A program made the position numbers and the translations under genes. DNA of 64,000 nt from Phytoseiulus persimilis (taxonomy: Eukaryota > Arthropoda > Arachnida > Mesostigmata > Phytoseiidae), in NCBI GenBank assembly GCA_037576195.1, contig CM075102.1, forward strand, positions 26,718,745 to 26,782,744, in the 5' to 3' direction. The notes under the pieces are model-generated. The model searched no databases, was not told the origin of the DNA, and saw only the letters and a list, made by a program, of their open reading frames with translations. Every line of letters starts with the position of its first letter. Positions within the stretch are counted from its first letter, which is position 1. Shown piece after piece: positions 22,114-34,107 of the stretch.

Positions 22114-24383
22114 ATGAGGTCCAGCGACCTAGCCTGCTTCTCTGCGTTCGTTCTCGCCGTGCTCGGCACGAGTGAAGGACTTGGCTGTGAGTAGAACTTG
22201 CCGAAACTCGAAATTGCGCTTCGTTGTAAAGAATCAACTCTCGGAAGTGCAAATTGTCGAACGCCATACCGAAGTACTCTCTCGGGTGCCGCCATCAATA
22301 TGGTGATGGCTCGTACGAAACCCGATTTCGATCCAGAGACCTTTGACCTCCATCCGTCTGTAAATCTGTTCCTGTTCTCGGCGAGCCCCCGACGCTCATT
22401 TTCAGAGGACGAACCTCGGGCTAGTAGGAGCCCGAGCTTTTGTTGAGCCTCAGAAGCTGTTTGGTAACGCACAACAGATTCGTTCCCGAGTCCGAAGAAA
22501 CTTTCAAAAACTCTTCTCGTTGTTTAAGACTTGTTCGGGCGGAGCTATATGGAGCCATGTGAACGGGGTGCTGGTGCCTGCATGACGTCAGTCGAGTGTG
22601 GACTGCAACGAGGGAGATCGCTGGGAGCGTGTGCCATCGGAGTCTGTTGCCGGAGTTAGTGCTTCTAACGATGTTTGAATTCCTTCCCGAGACCCCATGA
22701 TTTCCCAACGAAGATCGAGAGGTCAAATTTCCACCCACTGGTCTCAACTTCGGGAGAAGGAACTTCTATGAAAGGCGTACGCTGACAGACGGATTTCGGA
22801 AATTGCAGTCGAAAGAACTTGCAACGAGGTCATCAGCTTCAACAACACCTTCTTCGTGAACCCCGACGATACGAGGCCAGGCTCATCCTGCAGCATCGCG
22901 GTTGAGAAAAAATGGGTTCCAGGCGGGATATGTCAGCTGAGGTTGGATCTCCTCGAATTCGAAACTGTGGGACCCAGTTTCGCAACCGGGATGTGTCTAT
23001 TTGACACGTTCTCCGTCGCTGGCGCGGACAAAGCGCCCCCGGCCATCTGTGGCTCGAATGATAGGCAGCATAGTGAGGATTCCCATTCATATGTTTGGCT
23101 CTCTATTTTTCCTTTTCCCGTCTTTCAATGCGCTATGCTATGAGGTCGAACAAGCTTGCTCGTTTGGAGACCGGATCGAGTGCCTATGCAAATCGGAGTT
23201 TGATTTCAGTGTACGTAGACGTACGCAACGCACGTAACATCCATCTGATGATGAATCTCGGCCTCAACGTGACAACGCGACGCTGGAAGATCAAAGTTAG
23301 CCAGATACCATGCTATTCGTCGAGGCTCGCACCGCCGGACTGTCTCCAGTACTTCGAGGAGCCGTCCGGCTACATAAAGAGCTTCAACTATGGCAACACC
23401 CGAAACGACACATCATACCAGCTGAACTTGAGGTTCGATTTCTTCTCGGTCTCGGAAGATGTCGCGTGGCAGCTCACTCAAAGAGATTGGTTGATGTTAC
23501 ACGGGAGTTTTTACTATTCGAAGGTATCGCATGTGTTTCCGAGAGGCATGCACCACACAGCTTAGTCAAGCTGGACCGTTCGGACTCGGCGATCCTTCAT
23601 CAAATGACAACGGTGGATCCTCCGACACGATCACACAAGTGGCCGTTGACAGCGATTGCATAAACTACAAAAGCCCTCAGAGCAACTCGAAAGCGTACCT
23701 AGCAGTCGACAACATCAGGTTCTGTGGGAGTAGATTCCTGCGTGTCTTCGAAACTCGTGAGTTTCCAAAGCTTGCTGAACCGGCTGCACACTGGCAAGCT
23801 GAGGAGGGACACCGAGCGGCACGCGTCAAGAGACCTCCGGGGCCGCCTTGAGGTCTCCTTCTGATTTTTTGTGCCATCCCTGACGCCCGATGTAGAGTCG
23901 GGCGGGATTTCTCAAGAGATTTACCGGGCTGCGCTCCCTACAGAATCTGTAGTACAGATTGACGGAGATTGTGAATGACCTGGGAAACTTTGCTCGGCTC
24001 CCTCGCGATGGAGCTGATGACAGAGTTCAGACCGAAACTCTTCATCGTCTGTCTTTCCAGCAAATCCGGTGTCTTCTATTCGCTTTGTATCCCCGATCCG
24101 AGAAAGCGATCGAGAGAATCCGTCCAGGGCTCCTTTCAACGGTTTCAATATTCAATATCGACAAACTGCGGCTTCAGAGGCAAGTAAGTACAGAGAGCAG
24201 TCTCTCATTTTCTCCGGATATTGGTCTCTCCGATGCGAGATTCCGATTCGATTGATCCCTTTTCGAAACTCTGCTATCGTTCCAGCTCTCTCCCATGAAC
24301 CAGCAACAGGTTCAGATGGATTGGTGACGCGAAGTCCGACAACTGACTTGCCGCCCATCCCTATACCGATCCCGCAACTCTAG
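22114..24383 (+). CDS. Secreted CUB-domain protein, complete, six exons, 337 residues
   Basis: Exons are 22114-22186, 22809-23072, 23210-23432, 23524-23756, 24061-24183 and 24286-24383. They sum to 1014 nt, in phase throughout, ending at TAG. Residues 1 to about 23 form a signal peptide with a hydrophobic FVLAVLG core. The mature protein has the arthropod CUB pattern. It shows CQLRLDLLEFE, a CGSNDRQHMYVDV segment formed across the exon 2/3 join, RRWKIKVSQIPC, the DCLQY...GYIKSFNYGN start of a second CUB-like half, YRMCFREAC (exon 3/4 join), DNIRFCG and a GFNIQYRQ closing strand. A short Pro/Ile-rich tail follows (LPPIPIPIP). Several joins recreate family motifs that neither exon holds alone, which strongly supports the model. 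CUB domains are extracellular beta-sandwiches for protein or carbohydrate binding; the specific role is unknown. The donor at 23433 (GTTCGA) is non-consensus. An AATAAA at 24424 lies 41 nt past the stop. Confidence 0.9.
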
Positions 24384-24423
24384 GATGAAATTTCATGTAG
24401 GAAAAATGGGAAGAAAACTGGGA

Positions 24424-24429
24424 AATAAA
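24424..24429 (+). terminator. Poly(A) signal of the CUB gene
   Basis: Canonical AATAAA, 41 nt after the CUB stop codon, suggesting a very short 3' UTR. Confidence 0.75.
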
Positions 24430-27400
24430 AGAGTTTTATATGCAAGGGGTGATTCTCCCGGGCGCTCGCTACGCAGACTAGTCGTGCATTCCAAATCGAT
24501 GTTTCAGGATATGCGGCTGATGCTGGTGATCCTGAGACCGAGTCTAGCAAGATCAGTCTCTGAATTGAGCTTAACTCTTGACTTGGAGCGATTCTATTAT
24601 TGACGCGGTGCGAATGCGTGACTTAGGGGTATAAATCGCTGAGGAATCGATCCTGGACGAAAAATGATTCTGACACATCGATGGTTGCGACTGCTGGGGG
24701 AGTCGAGATCTGGAAAAACTCGGATTTTAAGTTCCGCAGGAGCGTTGGTTATCTCTCTCCGCGGGAATGCGTAAAACCCCCCTCTGCCGTTCCGGGGAGT
24801 GCTGGGCACGTGTCCCAATATGGAGAAACGGAACGAATTCATGAGATCGCTTCCAGTGCGTCCGAGAAAATCATCTGTTTCCATCCGACTCATGCTTGGA
24901 TGTCACTTTTTATCTGCAGCCTCCATGACAAGATCGTCTCCGAGGTGTTCGACCATGGCCTCGCCAGTTATCGGTTACAGTTCGCTCGCTTAGGAGATAG
25001 CGGGGGCTGCAGGCGGGAGCGCTCGCTTCACGAATGGCCACTCTCTGGAATAAGCTCCGTCGTAATCCGAATAGATACAATATTTTCCCATCATCATCCT
25101 CTCGGGCATCGCCTCCGTAATCATCATGAGCACCGCTATCGTTCTCGTCGTCGGATCGTTTAAAAAAACCGCGGCATTCTAAGATGTTGCCTTCCTCCCA
25201 TAATACTCTAAAGATAGCATCTACCGCCGCCTTTACCTGCTGAAGGCTTATCGAAATTTGTATATCCTCATCCTGTTCGAATCATTCTTGTTGATCAGAT
25301 TCTGTCCACCGAATGCTCGGACGACTAGATGAGCAGCCGACAACGGGCGCACGTAAAAAAGTAAGATTCTATTAATGTATGCAAATCTTGCTTTTCACCG
25401 ACGTCAATTACATCATCCGCGTCTGCCGGTCCATCGGTCGGTGCGTCTTCCATTTGTTCATCTCTTCTCGTTGTTGTTCCGCTCAGCGGTCAACTCCGGC
25501 AAAATAAATAACCCGCTCCAGTGTGGAAAAAGTCGAAGCAAGCTGGAATCCCCAACATGGTTCAGAAGCTCCACGAGAGTATTTCTGGACAACTTTCTGC
25601 CGTAGCGTATCAGGTTCGATTTTCGTGACTGATAGTCGTCCCACGTCAGTCTGAAGAATGAAGCAATGAGATTCCAGTTTCGACGCTGCATGATGCTCTC
25701 CTCAACGGCCGGCTTACATGTTATGACCGACGTTTAACCGATCACAAACTGTCGCTAACAGATCTCGGCCATGTATACGTTCGACTGACGAGGGAATCAG
25801 CCCCGGTGCCTCACGAATGAGATATCCTCGACCATGCTTGAAAATTCGAATTTCTCTCTTCACTCGAATTCATCTCGAAACCGAAGCTTGCATTCGCTCA
25901 GCCTGCATACGCTTTAGGGAGCGTGAACATCGATCGCTAATGTGAGAAATTCGGACGAATCGAGGGCTCTCGAAAGCGAATCAGATTGGAGGAAGACTGC
26001 GTGTCGTTCGCATTCAGACCCGCTTCTTCCCTTTTTTGTGATCCGCCAGTTCGACCAAACTAAATCGCTCATTGATCCGGCAGAACGAATCAAGCACATC
26101 CTAAACACTCGCTGAGCATATGTAACGACGCTGTGTGACATACGTCTCATATCACTATAGTGTGGTGTGGAGCAAAGCGACTCGACGGAGGCCGCAGAGC
26201 TTCCGATGTCGGATTTCACTATCATTCGGTTGTGGCTGTCCGCCGCATTCGGCTGTTCTCTCATGGAGGGAGTTTCCCGTGACACCACCGTCCCTCGCTC
26301 CCACGGTCCGTCATGGTTGCGGTTTTCTTCCCTCTTGTGCCGTTGACTTTCCAGTCTTCCTCTGTAGTCTTGTTACAGTGGCTCAAGCTTCATCCGAATT
26401 TCGGTCTGTCGCAAAGACTTTCCGATGTGATCTCAGCAAGCTCGTCGAAGCGAGCTTGCTGTGTGAGATTGTTGTCCCGGGAAACTTGCCGACAGCGAGG
26501 TTCCAGTGATGCTGTTGCATGTGTGATGCGAATCAAATTAAAATTCAAGATTCATTTCAGGGCGGAACATTTGGCTGACGTTCAGCTGCTGTCGGCTTCG
26601 GCCGCGAACGAAGAATGAGATGTTTCCATCAAGTCGCGTCTTAATTTAGCCACGGCGACGAGCCCTGAATGCAAATACTAACCACCGCTGCTTTTGAAGA
26701 CTCTGAAATGGAAGCCATATCTTCATCTCCAGGGGACAGCCGCGTCGACGCCATACGGTGTGGGCTGTTGGTCCTCGGTGAAACAGATCCAAGTCTTGTG
26801 TGCCATTGTCTTTCGTCATCATTTCCCTGATGCCCATTTCTTCCGCGCTGGAAGTGGTTGAGGATGCCCGTTCCCTCCGTTGACTGAACGAGAAACGTCA
26901 TGAAGTTATTGACAGGTCTGCCGCTTCGTGTTCTTTTGGCGGCTCGCTGTGATGATCGCCCATCGCTGCGGTCGCGCTAGTAATTCGGCGGCCGAGTGTG
27001 AATCGCCTCATTTGCTCCCCAGCGAGGGTCCCGATCGATTATATCCAACATATTTGAGAGTCAATCGCCGCCGAGTTCAGCTGATCCTCGAACTGGGTGC
27101 CAACGCGGAAGTTTTCACGGCTTGCCGGTGAACTTTTCACTTGAGCGCCGGACCAAGCCGCCAGATGGCGCTACGAGGGCTCGTCACGAGTGGCGGTATT
27201 CTCGAAGCGCCCCCTTGCGGACGAAACGTCCAGTCGGACCCCGAACGCATGCTTTAGTTGTTTTCCATCCTCTGGACGGGAGGGCTGTTTCGGCTTGAGT
27301 GCTGAGTTGTTCTTTTCCAAGTGAAATCGTAGGATTTGGCGACGTTTTTCGAGCATCTCGAAGCGTCGCGAGTGATTCGCCACCTTGGTCGATAGTGATT

Positions 27401-28000
27401 TGTGAGTGGCACGAATTTTCGCGGAGCGAAAGTATCCCACGTTGGTTTGACACATAGTTCGCGGATACTTGTTGGTGTTGTTCCACTCTGGATAAGCTGA
27501 TCTGCTAGATTAGCATCTACCATAAAAATCAAGTGATCTGATTGAAGAGAAAAACTGTTCGACGCATCTCCTTGGACTTACTTACCCTCATCTGCTCAAA
27601 GGATAGACGACTTGAAACGACAAGGTACGTAACCGGGCATTCCTGGCGGGAAACGACAGAGCGGAGGACTTCTAGAAGCAACAACGCGAGAATCGCCCCA
27701 TTGTGCAGGTGGCTTCGGCGCGAACTTGTCGCCTCCCCGACCAGAGTGGCAACAATCGTAACCGCTGGTTGATTTTATTCTGACTGATCGTTCTCATGCG
27801 GTAGACAAAGATTGTTACGTTGACAATCATATGAATTTCTCTCAACTTTTTTCTGTCAGTTTGACGATTCCCGTTAATGACATATGAGTGGGACGCGAAA
27901 GTGTGTTCGCGCAAACACGTTCTGAGGAGGAAAAGTTGAAGAAACCACAAATATCGTGGACGAGGAAGGTGAATTTTCCTCTCAATCGAAGTCTCTTTCC
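24430..28000. other. Downstream of the CUB gene; ambiguous open frames, no assigned gene
   Basis: A 160-codon plus-strand frame with ATG at 24681 and several minus-strand stretches (25324-25691, about 25745-25890, 26641-26901, 27171-27532) look partly protein-like. They switch frame repeatedly, and I found no splice pattern joining them. At 27254-27455 all three minus-strand frames are open at once, which shows how weak open-frame evidence is here. No recognised domain or RNA gene. Confidence 0.3.
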
Positions 28001-31000
28001 GATCTCGGCGGAAAATTCAGCCGTGTGACGATAACATTATAACAGGATTGTGTTGACAATCTTCGTCACCGACGTATGAGAGATCGAGAGTTGAGGATGA
28101 GCCGCAAGTGGGAACAATCGAATGACCAAGTTCTCGGCCAAGTCTCTGGAAAGAACGCCCTGCGGCTGAAGTTCGAGTTGAGAGGCGGCCAGGGAATCGA
28201 TGCACGCCCGGAACTAAAAACAGAGTCGGAGTTCGTGTTTGGAGGAAGAATCGGATGCAAACTTGTTCCCGATGGGAGCAGCGATCGATACCTGGATTCG
28301 GTTTTTCTTCGGTAGATTCGGCGCAGCTTGCAGGCAGTGTAATACTCGAAAAAAAGTGGGGGTGGAAGAGTCGCAACGGCGGTTGGGTAATTAGCTTCGG
28401 AACCGCTCGTTCGTTCCCTCCCATGTTGTGGCGGTGAATTTGTGGAGTTTCTAATCTTCACAAGTGGCTGCGAAAACAATAGCTGAACGACCTGATCCAG
28501 AACCGCGGGTCAGATTGCCGAGAACATCGAAAATTCTGCATCATTGAAGAATTAAGGAACCTGCAGGGGACGGAATGAGCCTCGGAGCGAATCTGAACTA
28601 AGAGAGGAGAGAACATGGCGAGAGGAACAAAATACAAAGCAGCGAAGGAAGCGTGAGGCCGGAGTTACGAAACTGGCACCGAAATTGAAGAGCTCATTTT
28701 GTAAAGTTTGTTGAACATCGTGAGCACCAACAACGACAACAATTGACGTTCGATTTTCCGAAAAGCTTCGTAGTGGCTGGCCATAGGTTGGAGCGGCGGT
28801 GCCGCGCCGACTCTTTTGATGGATTCGCATTTGTTCTTCTTACTCGCCTCTGCTTCTTTTCGCTGGTACTCCGGTCTCTCTTTGGAAGTACGGCCAATCC
28901 TTTTCCCGTTGCGTACAGAGCCAGCGTCCCCAATTCGCGGCCCATATGGATGTCGAAAAGGTTGATTCGATGGAATTTTCTCTATGAAGTAGTTTGTCTC
29001 CCTTGGGTCTTGTGCCCGGTTAGAACAGCAGACATTTCGATGGAAACGACTCTCGATTGTGTGAAATCGATTTCATGGAGAGTTGACCGTCTCAGGCCAA
29101 AGTAAAAAACATAATCGGGAACTTCTGGCTCGGTCTCGGATCTGAGAGCTGTGTCCAGAGCATCACTGGGAAACAAAGTTATGATCCAGGGGTCCAACAC
29201 ATTATAAATTCCATGCAGGCGCTTTGAGGAAGCACACCTCCAGTGCTAGTGTGCGTTCGAATGCAAGCATACATGCATGAATGTGCGTGGGTGAGTTTGA
29301 AAGCTCTGAGTAAGCGAGCAAGGTGGCGAGCAAGCACGTCCGCGTCATGTGGGACTATTTCTTCCTCGGAGAACCCCTATGCTCAGCGGCAACAAACATT
29401 GTATGCAGTTCATACGCGAATCTCTGAGCATTCGGTTGTTTGTTCATTTGCCTCTATGAAAACATGTGTGGCAAGAAAGTCAGAAGTGAGGCGAGAGCCT
29501 TGAGATGACTCTCTTGAGACATGTGGGCCGCCATGTTGTCGCTCCTCCGAGACGCGATCTTCGGGGGCACCCGGCAACGCAGCATAGGGAACCGGCAGCC
29601 GGCGTTCGGCCGGCTGCCGACCGGCGTGCTAGCCAAGAAGCCCGCCATCCAGTCAGGTAGCTGGGCCGAGCTGAGGAAACGAGCGAGCAGTCAAGCAAGC
29701 CAGAGGAGGCGCTGGGTACAAATCTCACAGCACAGGGGTTAACAGACACGGCGTTTCTGGCGTGAGCGTCTTTCGAACAACTACGGCCAATTTAGATGTT
29801 CTATCGATGGACTGACTGTCTCGTCCCCTTCTCGGGATATTTCTTTCACATCGAATGACGTTCTCTGCGACTCGGATCTTGATAGCTCCCGCTTTCGAGA
29901 ATGATATGCATCGCATAATTTGCAAATCTCATCCTGAATCGAGTGGTTGCAGCAGCAGTGGCAACCATGGCGGCGGCGACAATGAATCTGATGACCCTCA
30001 TGGAGCTGCGTCGAACGAGAGAACGATGGAGATCCGGAACATTGGTACGTTTGTTCATCGAGCCAGCCAGCCCGCTCGCGTCCCATCCTGGATGTGGGCC
30101 CGTAATGTGTGTCCTAATTTTCATTTGGATGATGAGACTCCTTGTATTACTGGCAACGCCGATAATGGCGTCCGTGGTAAATACCCCGCCGAAGGATGCT
30201 GCCGCGGCTACCTGAGCTGGCATGTGTTCCGTTTAACTGATGCACGGTCCGATCGATCCATCGAACCCTCGCGTACAGGCGAGTATGGAGGACTTGCTAC
30301 AGGCAGAGTTGTGCGCAATACGGTCCAACAACGCTCAGTGCGTTGCGAGAGTTATTAGGCACTCTATGCTGTAGTGTTTTCTCCGTTAAATCGAGTATCT
30401 GAATTGTTAGCCTGCGTGTTTGCCGGACTGTAACGTTGCTGCCTGCTCGCCCTCTCGCCGACTCGACGTTCTCCTCGGAAGAATCGGTTCCATTCGAGCA
30501 TCGATGGAATCATCGATTGCGAATCCATTTCTCACGCGGGCGTTCTGAGTGTTCCGCTGTTTAGTTTAATCGACGATGCATTCGCAATCTGAGTTGCTCC
30601 ATCCAACACCTCGCTGCTCGGAGCTCAGAGTGGTTACCGCTGATTTCTGTGTCATATACGTTGTACTGCCCATTCATAAAGAACCTGCGTCATGCCACGT
30701 TGACCCCGATTTAAGGCCGAACAGGAAGCTCTGATCGAATGCGAATGGAATCGAGAGCTTTTGAGCCTCTTGCGTCGAGAGCGATCGAGATCCTGGATCA
30801 GAACCCTTTCTCAGCTTGGTCCTGAATCGTTCTCGGTGTCATGGACAGCTCGTTGTGGCCTCGAGACACCGAGTCTTCTCAGAGGTAGTCAAGGAAGGCG
30901 CAACACGGAGCGCTATCCATGTTATTTTCGGACTCTTCCGATCACCCAATGATCCTGTCCGTGACATCATAACCGCTGTTCTTTTCCTGCTCCATCTCGG

Positions 31001-34000
31001 GATGAGGTCAGTCAGATATGTCAGTCGAGCGGCCGCATATAATTGTTCATGATCGTTGATTAGCGAACAAACATGCGCGTAGACCGGTCGAAGTAGCGGA
31101 CGAAACGCGGACGACCGAAAAAACGTGAGCGAACGCTGACCAGTTTCGCTTATTTCGGCTCCAACAGTGAGGGGGCGGTTATTTCGCTCTGTTCCGTTCG
31201 TATAACGTTTCGATCGAAAGCTTTGAAGAAGAGAAGGCTCAGTTTGTCATGTAGGTGTTCATGGCTGGTTTGCGTTCGCAAACAGACAACAAGTTCCCGA
31301 AGCTCAAAATATGGATTTACGTTTCTTGGAAAGTTGTTTTTCGCTTCGACCGAGCCGTGTCCGTTCTTCTATCTTAGCTGAAGTCCGGACCTTCTGCTTG
31401 TTTTTTTTTGGACAGACTAGCTCGCTGCTTTTTTTTCGCACGTTTCTCACGCAACTATCGTGAGCCGCTTTGATTGCGTTAATTGTTGCTGCGGCTAGCC
31501 CTTTCGATCCGATTACATTTCCGTTGCCCTCAGTTTATTCAGGCTGTTTATCCTGAAGGGAGAAAATGAGAAAGCAGAAGGGGAAACACATTCGAATCCG
31601 TGTTACGAAGCGAACCCGGTACGGCAACGAAGACGAAGATCGCGTTTCGAACAAGGCGCCAACAGTACCGATAGAGGCTGCGACCTCCACGGAAACCGTT
31701 CAATTCCTCGGTTTTCGTTTCCTTGACCGAATGCAAAAACAGGGGTCTCACGGGGCAGCAGTCGCTTGCTGGCTCGTTTATTCAGTGTTCGTGAGAAACA
31801 GTGAGGGAGCTAGGAGAAGTTGGGAATTTCAAGCATCAGATAAGCATCAGACTGGAGAGGAAATATATCCTCCCCGGGAAGGAGGAGGGGTGAGATATGC
31901 CAGCGGGACACGAAGGCCGTTGAAGTTATCCCTCGAGTACTCGAGGGTCGCGCGTGAGGAATCTGTTGAGGAGGATTGGACAACCGCTCCGAAGATGAAG
32001 AGGGTCGTCGAGCGGCGAGTAACGAGGGGGATGAGACCGCTGAGAATCCTATTATCCGGTTTTCGCTGAAACGAACGTCGGCGGGCCGGAGTCACTTTAA
32101 CGCGTTTCGTCTAGCTTCCGTGAGGTCTAGCCGCCCACCCCGGGCTCGAAAGCAGTCAGTCAAGCAGCCTGTGAGACAAGCTCACATTCCTCTCCGAGTC
32201 CGGTGCTTGGTTGGGTCTGGGCTCCCGCGAGCTCCTCGTTTCCATCCCTTTGTCACTTAAAATTTGTCCTAATTTTGTCAAAACTTTCTCTCTACGAGAG
32301 GAAAGTCGACGGCACTCGAGAGTCGAGCTCTAATTGAGGGACCGTAGCTCGTCGACGTCGGTGTCGTAGCTCGTATGCCATCTGTTAGACAGTTTGTTGT
32401 TACTGCTCGTCGTAGTTTCGAACGTCCCCGACAAGCAGTCAAGCGACGAGCGAGCGAGAGACCGCCTCGCAGATTAGACTGACGGAAACGCGTTAATTTG
32501 AGGGGTTTTTTTTCGTCCATTTTTCGCGGGGAATCTTTATTGGATTTGTGCAGGGTTTTCTAACGAAGCCGTCAAGACGGGTGGAATCGAGGGGGGAACA
32601 AGCTAGACTGACGATCGAACGAACTCACGTCCGCGCTCACGCATCTAGCTCAGCCACGCACGCTGACACTGACCGAACGGATTGCTAGCCGCCGTCGCTT
32701 CCGTTCGGTTCTTTCTCTCGCTCTTCAACGACGTGAGAATATCCTTGAAGTTTTCGGAATCAATGGATTGAGGAAAGAGAATGCCATAATTAAGCGTGTC
32801 TATCACAGAAAGAGCTGCGCAGGCACGCTAGCCTGGCTTTTGGGAGACGCGAGGGAATTTTTCACCCGAACTTCTCACGAGAATTATGTGTTCATAATTA
32901 AGCTGTTATACTGCTTGTATTCTATTCTTTTCCCGCCGACTGAGCGAAGCTCGTGAACGGAACGAACACTTTGTTCGTTGGCTGGGATCCCCTCAGGACC
33001 GCCGTATATAACGGAGCTCCGTTTCGCTTGACCGAAACAGGGATCCCAGTGCAGTTCCCACACAGCAACTTGTTGTTGCCTCTTTTCGGAGTCTTATGAT
33101 AGTCTGACGCAGTCCTGACTAAACGTGAGCGGCAGCCGTGCCCAAAGGAGTCAGTTCGCGCCGAGATGATCCCTCTTCCGCCCCTCATTTCAGTCTGCAA
33201 GAGATCTTGAGGGAATAATTAAGCGACAGCGCAGCTCTTCTCTCTTTTTACTTTCTTGACACCTCAGGATTCCCATAGCTACACCGGATAAGATAGGAGC
33301 TGCGTATTATCAACCGCTTTCGGGTTTGGCGTTGGTTGGCTACAATAAAACCGAGCCAAACGAACAGCTGTTCCTTCTCCTGCTGCTTTTGACGTATTAC
33401 ATAATAGTTCACGTATCAGCGCCGCCAGCTCCGTTGACTCTTTCTTAGTTTCTCTGCTTTCCAAACTCGCGAACAGAGTGAGTGAGTTATGAGCTGGCTG
33501 CTGTGTGCCCAATTTTATTTCTCCCCGATCCGATAGCCAGCCAGTTGATTGTCGGCTGTTTTTCAACGGTCGAAGAAGACGTTGCCCGTTATTCATTCGA
33601 CGTCTAGCGAGTTGAATCGCTGCACTTAAGTTGAACGAGAGTCACTCTGAAAGATGACATTGGCATCGATTACGTTTGCGGTATCGGTGGTGGCGTTGTT
33701 GATGATCTCGATGGCGATGACTCCAATCGTCGGCGGCGGCGGTGGTGGCGAAATAATGGCGATTTGGCGCTACTGGCTCTCCATCCGGCAAAATATGCGA
33801 CACGCCGGCAGCATCAACATCAATTGTGAGCTAGCTAGCTCGATCACTGACGCACTGGTCGGCGTGAGACGCGTCTAGACGCGTATTTGAGCCTTAGAAG
33901 ATTTGCCCCCGATGGTTGTTGACTCAGAGATATTTAGCCCAAACTCAGCTCTTCATAAGCAATACGGCAACGCCGAATTTCCTGCTCGGCGGTAGATACA

Positions 34001-34087
34001 CAATTAGTCCGAAGACTTTCTTCGGTCCGTCCGGCCCCTCAGGACTGGGGAGGCCCTATCGACCGAGGAAGCGACTACTACAAACTT

Positions 34088-34107
34088 CGCCGCCGCCGCC
34101 GCCGCCA
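34088..34107. repeat. (CGC)n trinucleotide run
   Basis: About six CGC units, then ACCACC. Simple-sequence DNA in a GC-rich stretch; no coding context. Confidence 0.85.

Noticed and set aside
33654-33878. Small membrane or secreted protein from ATG 33654
   Set aside because: The hydrophobic start is followed by polyglycine from a GGC repeat, with no splice or poly(A) support. Likely composition-driven.
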